From assembly GCF_007673235.1 (NCBI RefSeq), contig NZ_VDZH01000003.1:124001-188000 (forward strand): a stretch of DNA of 64,000 nt. Direction: 5' to 3'. The notes beneath the pieces are model-generated. The model did no database searches and was not told the DNA's origin. It saw nothing but the letters and a program-made list of their open reading frames with translations. Numbering within the stretch: position 1 is the first letter of the stretch; the number at the start of each line of letters is the position of its first letter. Shown here one piece after another: positions 55,701-63,171 of this stretch. The position numbers and the translations under genes were made by a program. Source of the DNA: Curtobacterium pusillum. Its GTDB lineage: Bacteria; Actinomycetota; Actinomycetes; Actinomycetales; Microbacteriaceae.

Positions 55701-55847
55701 CACCGCGACGTCGAACGGCACCGGTTCGTCCGGCACGGTCCACGCCGCGATCTCCACCGGAGCGGACCGGCGGTGGACCGCGGGGTCGATGCGGTCCCGG
55801 ACGAGCCGGGCGATGCGGGCTTCGACGAGGGGTTCGTCGTGGTGCAT
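52737..55847 (-). CDS. GH38 alpha-mannosidase
   Basis: A 1036-residue glycoside hydrolase family 38 enzyme, cytoplasmic by lack of a signal peptide. Catalytic domain from ~255: AVGHAHIDSAWLWPVRETIR (metal His/Asp), WLPDSFGYSGALPQIVRAAG with the nucleophile Asp, and QQFHDILPGSS with a metal His. C-terminal beta domains begin near 720. Residues ~680-700 (TDEPRAVPPVRSG) are encoded by a family-1 repeat half-site inside the gene. ATG 55847 has AAGGAA upstream. Probably trims mannosides imported by the adjacent transporter. Confidence 0.92.
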   Translation of the reverse strand: MHHDEPLVEARIARLVRDRIDPAVHRRSAPVEIAAWTVPDEPVPFDVAVAADYEPFAVGGAWGGRPWGTTWFRIRGTVPADFGTAPGTTAELLVNLGFTKRHPGFQAEGLAWRPDGSTIKGVEPKNDTVPLEVGPGESFELYVEAAANPDIGGDTFQGATPLGSRSTAGSKPIYKLRALEIVERDDTVWELQQDFWVLRGLMAELPTDGTRGADILRGLERAADALDPDDVAGTAAATRDVLAPLLAVGASGSAGRAIAVGHAHIDSAWLWPVRETIRKCARTFSNVLDLMDRDPDFTFACSSAQQYAWIRDGYPSIWARIKERVAEGRWIPVGGMWVESDTNLPGGEALARQFVAGKRFFLEEFGIDTPEAWLPDSFGYSGALPQIVRAAGSKWFVTQKPSWNETNVIPHTSFHWEGIDGSRILTHLPPADTYNSDVSAADLHRGERQNKERGVANTSMLLYGFGDGGGGPTREMVAAARRQHDLDGSPRVDLGIPAQVFEELEAALPTPAVWSGEMYLEFHRGTYTSQIRTKQGNRRSEHLLREAELWAATAAVRLGLDYPYEELEQAWHTVLLQQFHDILPGSSIAWVYENAEENYRLVAATLEGLIGDATTALANGGAAALAGVGASSMSLAGGSSGLLDAPSSDTVGGGASVGTVVRFNASPVAADGVTALGGSPTDEPRAVPPVRSGDHFVFDTGVVTATIDAAGHVVSLVDHSTGRDAVAPGSAAAEYTVFRDTPNQWEAWDIDRAYQRSGTVLAATSVDVDGSSLVVERSFGSSMLTTRYSAVAGQPELTIETEVDWHEHQKLLKLAFPLDVRAASASSEIQFGHIDRPTHQNTSWDMARFETSAHRWVHVAEPGFGVAVANDSTYGHDITRNTRADGGTTTLVRESLLRAPTFPDPNADQGHHVFRTVLRVGASVLDAADSGYRLNLPVRTVAGSAPVEPLVTVWSPQVLVEAVKLAEDRSGDVVVRLYEASGGRASDVGVDFGFDVASVATVDLLERPLGDSWESGEPVVLTLRPFEIVTLRVRRA

Positions 55848-55884
55848 GGAGGTGGTTCCTTTCCAGCAGGGCGGGGACGGGCGC

Positions 55885-56784
55885 TCAGCCCTTGATGCCG
55901 CCGGCGAGGGCGTTGCCGCCGCCGAGGCCTCGGGACACGAGCACGTAGAGGGCGATGACGGGCACGGAGTAGATGATCGAGAAGGCCGCGAGCTGCCCGT
56001 ACGCCACCGCCCCGTACTGCCCGAAGAAGTTGAAGATGCTCACCGCGGCGGGCACCTTGTCGGGCGAGAGCAGCAGGACGAAGGGGACGAAGAAGTTCCC
56101 CCACGCCTGGATGAACACGAAGATGAACACCACGGCGATGCCCGGGCGCATGAGCGGCACGACGATGCGCGTCAGCGTGGTCATCATCGAGGCGCCGTCG
56201 GTCCAGGCGGCTTCCTCGAGGGAGATCGGCACGGAGTCCATGAAGTTCTTCGCCATCCAGATCGCCATCGGCAGCGAAGTGGCGGCGAGGAAGAAGATGC
56301 AGCCCCACACGTTGTCGATGAGGTTGAGCGACACGAACAGCGCGTAGACCGGCACCATCATCGCGGTGATCGGCAGGCCGGTGCCGAACAGGATCCCGTA
56401 CAGGAACGGCTTGTTGACGCGCATCTTGTAGCGGGACAGCGGGTAGGCCGCCAGCAGCGCGAACACCACGGTGACGAGCGCCGTACCGCCGGAGATGAGC
56501 AGGCTGTTCGCGAGCGGGATGAACGACAACTCCGGTGTGAGGACCTTCGTGAAGTTGTCGAGCGTGAACGTCGACGGCACCTTCACCGACAGCGACGCGT
56601 CGGGGTCGACCGAGGCGAGCACGAGCCACAGCAGCGGCACCGCGAAGCACAGCGCGATGACGAGCAGCACGATGTTCGACACCCAGCGCATCGTGCGGCC
56701 GCGCGGGGAGGTCATGTGGAGCGCACCCGGGGCGGTCACCGAACGGGTGGCGTTGGACACGGGACGGTCGGCGGTGAGTGCCAT
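55885..56784 (-). CDS. Carbohydrate ABC transporter permease, MalG-like
   Basis: A 299-residue permease, six helices, with EAA loop ISLEEAAWTDGASMMTTLTR + IVVPLMRPG. SLPMAIWMAKNFMDSVP is typical of this group. ATG 56784 overlaps the MalF-like stop (TGATG). The gene lies 37 nt before the mannosidase. Confidence 0.92.
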   Translation of the reverse strand: MALTADRPVSNATRSVTAPGALHMTSPRGRTMRWVSNIVLLVIALCFAVPLLWLVLASVDPDASLSVKVPSTFTLDNFTKVLTPELSFIPLANSLLISGGTALVTVVFALLAAYPLSRYKMRVNKPFLYGILFGTGLPITAMMVPVYALFVSLNLIDNVWGCIFFLAATSLPMAIWMAKNFMDSVPISLEEAAWTDGASMMTTLTRIVVPLMRPGIAVVFIFVFIQAWGNFFVPFVLLLSPDKVPAAVSIFNFFGQYGAVAYGQLAAFSIIYSVPVIALYVLVSRGLGGGNALAGGIKG

Positions 56785-57734
56785 CAGTCCACCTCCGGCT
56801 TCAGTGCCTTGATGTAGATGATCGAGAAGACCGCGCCGACCACGAGCAGGATCGTGGCGATCGCCGTCCCGAAGCCGAGCTGCGAGAACTTGAACGCCTC
56901 TTGGTAGGCGAGGATCGGCAGCGTGGACGAGTCCGTCCCGGGGCCACCGGCGGTCATCACGTAGATGAGGGTGAAGACCGACAGGGTCTGCAGCGTCGTC
57001 AGCATGAGGTTCGTCGAGATCGACCGGCGGATGACGGGCAGCGTGATGTACACGAGTCGCTGCCAGCCGGTGGCGCCGTCGACCTCGGCGGACTCGGTGA
57101 TCTCCTCGGGGACCTCCTGCACGGCGGCGGAGTACACGAGCATCGAGAACGCCGTGCCGCGCCAGATGTTCGCCAGGATCACGGCGAGCATCGGGTACGT
57201 GTAGAGCCAGTTCGGCCCGCTGATCCCGATCGACGCGAGGAACTCGTTGAGCGTCCCCTTGTCGTTGAAGAACGCGTACGCCGCGAACGACGCCACGATC
57301 TCGGGCAGCACCCACGCGGCGACGACGAAGGTGCCGACGATCGCGCGGACGGCCTTGTGGGCGCTGCGCATGAGGAGCGCGAGCCCGAGGCCGAGCACGT
57401 TCTGCCCGACCACTGCGGAGGCGAGCAGGAAGACGATCGTGAGGATGACGGACTTCGGGAAGTCCGGGTCCTGGAACAGCTCGAGGTAGTTCTTCAGGCC
57501 GACGAACTGCTGGTCGGCGGCGCCGACACCGGTCAGCGCCGAGTTGGTGAACGACCCGTAGAACGACGAGATGACCGGGCCGAGCAGGAAGATGACGAGG
57601 AGGACGACGGCGGGGAGGAGCGGGACCGCTCGTCCCACGTTCCGCAGCGGCTTCCGCTTGCGCGGGACCGGCGGATCGGTGCGCTTCGGCGCACCGGGCG
57701 CCGACAGCGTCGGCGCGAGGGGGGTGCTGGACAC
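56784..57734 (-). CDS. Carbohydrate ABC transporter permease, MalF-like
   Basis: A 316-residue permease with a basic N-terminus (KRTDPPVPRKRKPLRNVGRA), six helices and EAA loop ITESAEVDGATGWQRLVYIT. Starts at GTG 57734, after a long hairpin that separates it from the binding-protein gene. Confidence 0.92.
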   Translation of the reverse strand: MSSTPLAPTLSAPGAPKRTDPPVPRKRKPLRNVGRAVPLLPAVVLLVIFLLGPVISSFYGSFTNSALTGVGAADQQFVGLKNYLELFQDPDFPKSVILTIVFLLASAVVGQNVLGLGLALLMRSAHKAVRAIVGTFVVAAWVLPEIVASFAAYAFFNDKGTLNEFLASIGISGPNWLYTYPMLAVILANIWRGTAFSMLVYSAAVQEVPEEITESAEVDGATGWQRLVYITLPVIRRSISTNLMLTTLQTLSVFTLIYVMTAGGPGTDSSTLPILAYQEAFKFSQLGFGTAIATILLVVGAVFSIIYIKALKPEVD

Positions 57735-57781
57735 GGGTTGGTTGCCTTCCGGGTGCGGAGGGGGTTCCGAAGGTGGGGAAG

Positions 57782-57829
57782 GACGGACTGGAGGCGCGGG
57801 GCGGGCGTGCTCCGCGCCTCCAGTCCGTC
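57782..57829 (-). terminator. 18-bp intercistronic hairpin, family-1 repeat
   Basis: GACGGACTGGAGGCGCGG and exact complement around a 12-nt loop, between the binding-protein stop (57848) and the MalF-like start (57734). It is likely to reduce read-through or protect the 3' end of the binding-protein mRNA. Confidence 0.7.
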
Positions 57830-57847
57830 AGGTGGTCACCGCAGCGA

Positions 57848-59203
57848 TCAGCCGGAGGTGGTGTTGTCCTTGCCGACCACGCCGACGACGCTCTTGTCGT
57901 AGGCCTCGGCGGCTTGCTTCGGTGTCTGCTGCCCCGTCATGACCGATTCCATCGCGACCTGGATGGCGTTCGAGACCTGGGAGTAGTCACTCGTCGCCGG
58001 GCGGAAGTTCGTGTGTTCCACGAGCCCGGAGAAGAACTTGAACGTCGGGTTGGAAGCGTCGTACGACGGATCCTCGGCGACGTCCTTGCGCACCGCGATC
58101 TGGCTGTTCTCGATGTCGTACTTCAGCGAGCCCTCCTTGTTGAGGAAGGTCGAGATGAAGTCGAACGCGGCCTGCGGGTTCTTCGAGTTCTTGCCCACCG
58201 CGAGGGTCCAGCCACCGGACATCGAGTTGTAGCCCGGATCCTGACCGTTCTGTGTCGGCATCGGCGCCTGGCCCATCACGTCGGACCACTCGGGCCACGG
58301 CGCAGTGCCGGACTTCAGCCACGTACCGGACTGCCACGACCCGTCGAGGTCGATCGCGAGCTGGCCCTTCGGGAGCCACGTCTGCGCGATCGTCGTGCCG
58401 ACCTGGCTGTCGAGCGCCTGCTGCGGTGTCGGGCCGAGGCCGCCCTGGTAGACGTCCTTGATGAACTTCAGGGAGTCCTCGAACTGCTTCGAGCCCGTGA
58501 CCCACTTCTTGTCCTTGTAGAGCGTGTTGCCGGAGCCGTCCGCGCCGTAGAGGAGCATCTCGAAGCCCTGCATCGTCGACGCCTCGCCCTGGGGCTTGCC
58601 GGAGTAGACGTTGAACGGGATGACGCCCGGGTCCTTCTCCTTGATCGTCTTCGCCGCGGCGAGCACGTCGTCCCAGGTCTTCGGCTGCCACGGAACGGGC
58701 AGGCCGACCTTCTTGAAGATGTCCTTGTTGTACCAGAGGGCACGGGTGTCGGTGCCCATCGGGATGCCGTAGGTCTTGCCGTCGACGCCCTCACCGGCCT
58801 GCTTGGCGTTGTCGTAGAACTGGCTCCAGTCCTTCCACTTCGCCGTGTACTTGTCGAGCGGCAGGAGGTACCCGGCCTGCGCGTCGGCCTTGATGAGGAA
58901 GGTGTCCTCGTACATGACGTCCGGAGCGGTGGCCGGGGCCTTGTTCATGAGCGCGAGCTTCGTGTAGTAGTCGTTCTCCTGCGCCTGGATCGGCACGAGT
59001 TCGACCTTCTTGCCCGGGTTGTCCTTCTCGTACTCCTTCTTGACGACCTTCATCTGGGCGTCGAGTTGCTGGAAGGCGCCGAACTTCTGGTACGCGATCT
59101 TGATCGTGTCGCTCGAGGCGGACCCCGAGCTCGAGCAGCCTGCCAGACCCACCGCGGCGACGGCCACGGCTGCGAGTCCGGCGATGATTCGGGTGCGTTT
59201 CAT
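57848..59203 (-). CDS. Carbohydrate ABC transporter substrate-binding lipoprotein
   Basis: A 451-residue lipoprotein; lipobox GLAGC (Cys23). CUT1-family binding protein: KKEYEKDNPGKKVELVPIQA, PDVMYEDTFLIKADAQAGYL, YGIPMGTDTRALWYNKDIFK, GSWQSGTWLKSG. Probably binds mannose-containing oligosaccharides, judged by the GH38 gene in the operon. AAAGGAG lies 5 nt before ATG 59203. Confidence 0.92.
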   Translation of the reverse strand: MKRTRIIAGLAAVAVAAVGLAGCSSSGSASSDTIKIAYQKFGAFQQLDAQMKVVKKEYEKDNPGKKVELVPIQAQENDYYTKLALMNKAPATAPDVMYEDTFLIKADAQAGYLLPLDKYTAKWKDWSQFYDNAKQAGEGVDGKTYGIPMGTDTRALWYNKDIFKKVGLPVPWQPKTWDDVLAAAKTIKEKDPGVIPFNVYSGKPQGEASTMQGFEMLLYGADGSGNTLYKDKKWVTGSKQFEDSLKFIKDVYQGGLGPTPQQALDSQVGTTIAQTWLPKGQLAIDLDGSWQSGTWLKSGTAPWPEWSDVMGQAPMPTQNGQDPGYNSMSGGWTLAVGKNSKNPQAAFDFISTFLNKEGSLKYDIENSQIAVRKDVAEDPSYDASNPTFKFFSGLVEHTNFRPATSDYSQVSNAIQVAMESVMTGQQTPKQAAEAYDKSVVGVVGKDNTTSG

Positions 59204-59252
59204 CGGTGCTCCTTTGCACAGGTGGCGGGCTCCATCGCCCGCTCGCACACTT

Positions 59253-59281
59253 AGTCCACCGTATTGACTTATTGCTGTCAA
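59253..59281 (-). promoter_or_regulatory. Promoter and operator-like palindrome of the mannoside operon
   Basis: Minus strand: -35 TTGACA (59276-59281), 17-nt spacer, -10 TGGACT (59253-59258). TTGAC-N8-GTCAA (59264-59281) is an inverted repeat covering the -35, a plausible repressor site. A ROK-family protein gene lies 4 kb away, but no link is shown. Confidence 0.6.
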
Positions 59282-59365
59282 GAGGTTTTTCGTGACGATG
59301 CGGTCACGGAGCGGGGCCGGGGTCCACGCGCCGGGTGGTTCCGGGCGCGGGCCCGCGCGTTGGGC

Positions 59366-59470
59366 GCTTCCGGGCGTACCGGTACGAATCGGGCGTACCT
59401 GGTCGGAAGTCCTGACCAGGTACGCCCGATTCGACTTCCCATCGCAGATGTCCTGGGAAGGAACGCCCGT
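59366..59470. repeat. Family-3 repeat, copy 3 (palindromic)
   Basis: GAATCGGGCGTACCTGGTC (59386-59404) and its exact complement (59414-59432) around a 9-nt loop, followed by GACTTCCCATCGCAGATGTC + CTGGGAAGGAACG. It shares the core with the pair at 2142/2331 and the CTTCCCATCGC flank with family 2. Confidence 0.8.
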
Positions 59471-60312
59471 CAGCGGATCGGCGTGGCACCGCCCGTGACC
59501 GTGATGCCGCCGGTCGCCGGGACATCGACGAGCAGCACGCTCGGTCGGCCGACGTGCCGCCCCTGCCGGATCACGACGCGGTCGTCCGGTGCGACGGCCC
59601 CGACCTCGCGCAGGTACGCACCCGTGGCCGCCGCTGCTGAACCGGTCGCCGGGTCCTCGGTGATGCGGCCGACCGGGAAGAGGTTGCGGGCCTCGTACTC
59701 CAACGGTGCGGTCTGGTGCAGCACCGTGACCGTCCCAGCCCACCCGGCCTCGTGCGCGAGCTCCGCGAGAGGGCTCGGTGCGAACCGGAACTGGTGGAAC
59801 AGGTCCTCGTCGGCGAGGACGACCACCGGGTGCCGGTTGCCGGCGAAGGACTCCAGGACCGGGAACCCCTCGGCGACGTCGTCCGGCACCAGGCCGAGCA
59901 GCCCGAACAGCCGGTCGCGCAGGGTCGGGTCGAGGGGTCGCACGCTCGGCTCCACGCTCGTCATCGCGACCTGCACGGTGCCGTCCGGGGTCGAGGTCGC
60001 ATCGAGGGCGATGTCACCCGCGCCCGTCGTGAAGACCCGTCGCCCGAGGCCGTCGCGCTCCGCCAGGACCACCGCGGTGGCGATCGTGGCGTGGCCGCAG
60101 AACGGGACCTCGGCCCCCGGGGAGAAGTACCGGACGTGCGGGCCGGTGGGGGTGTGCCCGACGACGAAGGCGGTCTCGGGGTAGGCGACGTCGCGGGCGA
60201 TCGCCTGCATCTCGTCGTCGGAGAGGTCGGCTGCGTCCAGCACGATGCCCGCGGGGTTGCCACCGCCCGGCTCGGAGGCGAACGCGGTGTACCGGAGGAT
60301 CTCGATGCTCAC
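59470..60312 (-). CDS. PhzF-family isomerase/epimerase
   Basis: A 280-residue protein of the PhzF/diaminopimelate-epimerase fold: ILRYTAFASEPGGGNPAGIV near the N-terminus, ETAFVVGHTPTGPHVRYFSP, EVPFCGHATIATAVVL, and RITEDPATGSAAAATGAYLR. Substrate unknown. GTG 60312 is preceded by TACCGT at 7 nt (leaderless). Confidence 0.9.
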   Translation of the reverse strand: MSIEILRYTAFASEPGGGNPAGIVLDAADLSDDEMQAIARDVAYPETAFVVGHTPTGPHVRYFSPGAEVPFCGHATIATAVVLAERDGLGRRVFTTGAGDIALDATSTPDGTVQVAMTSVEPSVRPLDPTLRDRLFGLLGLVPDDVAEGFPVLESFAGNRHPVVVLADEDLFHQFRFAPSPLAELAHEAGWAGTVTVLHQTAPLEYEARNLFPVGRITEDPATGSAAAATGAYLREVGAVAPDDRVVIRQGRHVGRPSVLLVDVPATGGITVTGGATPIR

Positions 60313-60401
60313 GGTCTCGACGGTACTGCCCGGCGCCGACGTCGCTCGCGGGCCGATCGGGAGCGCGTGGCCTGCCGCGCTGGGCGGGGGTGGCTGGGGG
60401 C

Positions 60402-60518
60402 TGTTCCGCGCGTAGGGGGCCGTTCCGCTCGTAGGAGGTCGTTCCGCGCATGGGAGGCAGGAAGTTCCTGCCTCCAACGAGCGATTCCGCTTCCCAGGTC
60501 ACGCGCGATGGGTCGGAA
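60402..60518. repeat. Family-2 repeat, copy 4
   Basis: GCGCGTAGGGGGCCGTTCCG, GCTCGTAGGAGGTCGTTCCG, GCGCATGGGAGGCAGGAAGT, then inverted GCCTCCAACGAGCGATTCCG and CGCGATGGGTCGGAACG. It lies upstream of phzF. Confidence 0.75.
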
Positions 60519-60530
60519 CGCACGCAGGGA

Positions 60531-60574
60531 CGGACTGGAGGCGCGGTACCAGCTGGCACCGCGCCTCCAGTCCG
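60531..60574. terminator. 22-bp hairpin, family-1 repeat
   Basis: Left arm CGGACTGGAGGCGCGGTACC with its complement around an AGCT centre; one mismatch. It lies past the stop codon of the lamin-tail protein gene. Nearly the same sequence as 745-776. Confidence 0.75.
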
Positions 60575-60596
60575 GCAGCTGGTCGCGGCCAGGGCC

Positions 60597-62972
60597 TCAC
60601 GCCGGCACGCGCGCCCCGCGACGACGACGGGCCAGCAGCACACCCGCGCCGGCCGCGAGGAGCAGGAACGCGGCCACCGCGCCGGTGCCGAGCCCCTCGG
60701 CACCGGTGAACGCCAACTGACCGGTCGCCGGGTCGATGCGGATCGTCGTCCACCCGAGCACCGTCCCGTCCGCCGCCGTCACCACGATCCGGTGCGTCCC
60801 GGCCGGAGCATCCGCCGGGATCGTCGCCCGCACCGTGCCGTCCGCGGCGACCGTCACCGTCCCCAGCAGCGTCGGCGTCGAGAACAGCCACACGTTCACC
60901 CGGTCGCCCGCGTACTGCGTCCCCACCGTGATCGTGATCGTCTCCCCCGCACGAGCCGACGACGGCGCCGACACCGAACCACGGTTCGCCTCGGTCAGCG
61001 ACGACTCCGACGGAGCCACCGGCACCGACGGCGAACCCGACGGATCCGAACCGGGGTTCGGCGCAGGCGTCGACCCACCACCACCCGGCGTCGGGGTCGG
61101 AGTCGTCCCACCGTCACCAGGCGTCCCACCGTCCCCCGGCGTCGACCCGTCGCACGGGTACGTCCCCGTCCGGAGCGAGAACCCGTCCGTGTCGTTGTCG
61201 TCCGCGTAGAAGGTGGCTCGTGAGCCGCTCGCGCACACGCCCGAGATCGCGAAGCCCTCGTTGGCCAGGGTGCGGTCGGCCGCCGACGGTGCCTCGTACA
61301 CGGTCGACGCGGTGAACGCACCGTCGGACACCTCGTACAGCGCGATGCGGCCGGAGCACGCGTCGTCGCAGACCACCCAGAGCGCGTCGAGCGTCGGGTC
61401 GAACTGGACGTCCGCGACGACGGAGAACGGCGTCGCGATCGTGGCCACCCGCTGGAACGAACCGTCATCCATCAGGGCGTAGGCGTAGACGCTCGCGGTG
61501 CCCTCGACCCCGACGAAGAACAGGCCGTCTCCGTGCCCCGCGTACGTGGCAGGGGCGTAGGCGGCGCCGGTGTGCTCGTCCGCGAATCCGTGCGCGGTGA
61601 GCCAGGAGTCGGGGATCCAGGTGACGCCCTCGAGACCGGCGTTCGCCCCGAGACCCGGGAAGTCCGCGGCGAGGTTCCACTCGTCCGTCGCGTTCAGCGT
61701 CGACTCCCCGCCGGACGTCGTCGCGAACCGCAGGACCGCCGGGCGGCTCGTCGACGACACGTCGTTGTTCCGCTCGGTCGACACGTACACCGCGCCGGGG
61801 TCGTCCGACGTCACGGTGACGCCCTCGGCGTCCGGCGTCCCGGAACCGTCGGCGTAGTGGAGCTTCGTGCCGACAGCGTTCGACGGACCCCAGCCGCCCC
61901 GGCCGTCCGACACGAGGTGGTAGAGCACCCCGTCGCCGTTCTGCACGGCCCAGAGCTGGCCCTGCGCCGAGGTCGGGGAGGTCGTCCAGTCGATGCCGCT
62001 CAGGTCGCCCGTGAAGGTGTCCTCGTCGTCGAGCACGGTCTCGTCCGGGCCGCCGGGCCAGGGCTCGGCCGTGACGACACCGGCGAACCGGTTGGGGGCG
62101 CCCTTCGTCGGCGCGGCGGTGTCCGCGAAGGCGCCGGTGCCGTCGGGGTTCCGGCCGTACGTCGACGCGGCGTGCGCGGTCCACGAGTACGAGTCGACGA
62201 GCTGCCCCTGCGGGTCGAAGACCCGGGCGGAGTCCGCCTTGCCGAGCCCGAAGCCGAAGGAGGCCTCGTCGAGCACCGTGAAGCCACCCGGGGCCACCGT
62301 CGTGCCGGCGGGGATCGGGTACGTGTGGTCGTCCTCACTGTCCTTGAGGACGTAGCCGCCGAGGTCCACCGTCCTCGTGCCGACATTCGTCAGCTCCACC
62401 CAGTCACCCGGGGTGCCGCCGTCCGACTCGACCTCGTTGATGCGCACCGGCGAGGAGCAGTCGTTCGCCGCGCCCTTGGTCGACGCGGTGGTGTCCACGA
62501 GGGCGCCGGTGCCGTCCGGGCAGCGGCCGTACGTGACCGCCGCGTGGGTCGTCCAGGAGTACCGCAGCACGAGGTCCCCGGCCGGGTCGTACACGCGTGC
62601 GGTGTCCGCTCCGCCGAGGCCGAAGTCGAAGCCGGGAGCGGTCGCGGACAGCTGGTCGATGACGAAGTACCCGCCGGCGGCGATCGTCGACCCAGCGGGC
62701 AGGACGTAGGCGTCGTGGGAGCTGTCGTCGTCGAGGAACGCGTACCCGGACAGGTCGATCGCGGCGGACGAGGTGTTCCGCAGTTCGACCCAGTCGGTGT
62801 CGTCACCGTTCGACTCGACCTCGTTGACGACGAGGCCGTTCCCGGCGGCGGGCCCGACGTTCGGGTCGTCGTCACCGACGGCAGCGGAGGCGGGCGTCGC
62901 TGTGAGGACGCCGGCGGCGACGACGAGGCCGGCTGCGACGGACGCGCCGAAGCGCAGGGCACGGGGATGCAT
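60597..62972 (-). CDS. Surface protein with two lamin-tail domains and LAxTG anchor
   Basis: A 791-residue secreted protein. Signal peptide ends near TATPASA. Two lamin-tail (LTD) domains: NEVESNGDDTDWVELRNTSS (~45-150) and INEVESDGGTPGDWVELTNV (~160-270). Then a SdiA-regulated/esterase-like beta-propeller (~320-590: TSAQGQLWAVQNGDGVLYHL, DAEGVTVTSDDPGAVYVSTE, LEGVTWIPDSW). A Pro/Gly/Thr linker, an Ig-like domain, then LAFTGAEGLGTG, a hydrophobic helix and Arg tail form a class E-type sortase signal. ATG 62972 has AAGGA 8 nt upstream. Confidence 0.85.
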   Translation of the reverse strand: MHPRALRFGASVAAGLVVAAGVLTATPASAAVGDDDPNVGPAAGNGLVVNEVESNGDDTDWVELRNTSSAAIDLSGYAFLDDDSSHDAYVLPAGSTIAAGGYFVIDQLSATAPGFDFGLGGADTARVYDPAGDLVLRYSWTTHAAVTYGRCPDGTGALVDTTASTKGAANDCSSPVRINEVESDGGTPGDWVELTNVGTRTVDLGGYVLKDSEDDHTYPIPAGTTVAPGGFTVLDEASFGFGLGKADSARVFDPQGQLVDSYSWTAHAASTYGRNPDGTGAFADTAAPTKGAPNRFAGVVTAEPWPGGPDETVLDDEDTFTGDLSGIDWTTSPTSAQGQLWAVQNGDGVLYHLVSDGRGGWGPSNAVGTKLHYADGSGTPDAEGVTVTSDDPGAVYVSTERNNDVSSTSRPAVLRFATTSGGESTLNATDEWNLAADFPGLGANAGLEGVTWIPDSWLTAHGFADEHTGAAYAPATYAGHGDGLFFVGVEGTASVYAYALMDDGSFQRVATIATPFSVVADVQFDPTLDALWVVCDDACSGRIALYEVSDGAFTASTVYEAPSAADRTLANEGFAISGVCASGSRATFYADDNDTDGFSLRTGTYPCDGSTPGDGGTPGDGGTTPTPTPGGGGSTPAPNPGSDPSGSPSVPVAPSESSLTEANRGSVSAPSSARAGETITITVGTQYAGDRVNVWLFSTPTLLGTVTVAADGTVRATIPADAPAGTHRIVVTAADGTVLGWTTIRIDPATGQLAFTGAEGLGTGAVAAFLLLAAGAGVLLARRRRGARVPA

Positions 62973-63091
62973 GCAGGGTCCTTCTCGGGAGGTCAGGGGC
63001 GGACCTGCACGACTGTTCAGCACCCGGGCGTCCGCCCGGTGGCGACCAGGTGAACGACAGGTGTCGCGGCCACCGGACGCAACCCGATGAC

Positions 63092-63133
63092 GGACTGGAG
63101 GCACGGTGCGGGGCCGCCCCGCGCCTCCAGTCC
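63092..63133. terminator. Hairpin, family-1 repeat
   Basis: GGACTGGAGGCACGGTGCGG pairs with the following CCGCCCCGCGCCTCCAGTCC with two mismatches. It lies between the ROK gene stop (63172) and the lamin-tail gene, both on the minus strand. Confidence 0.7.
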
Positions 63134-63171
63134 ACCCCTGGTCGCGACCCCCCGCGGCGCGAGCCGGTCGA

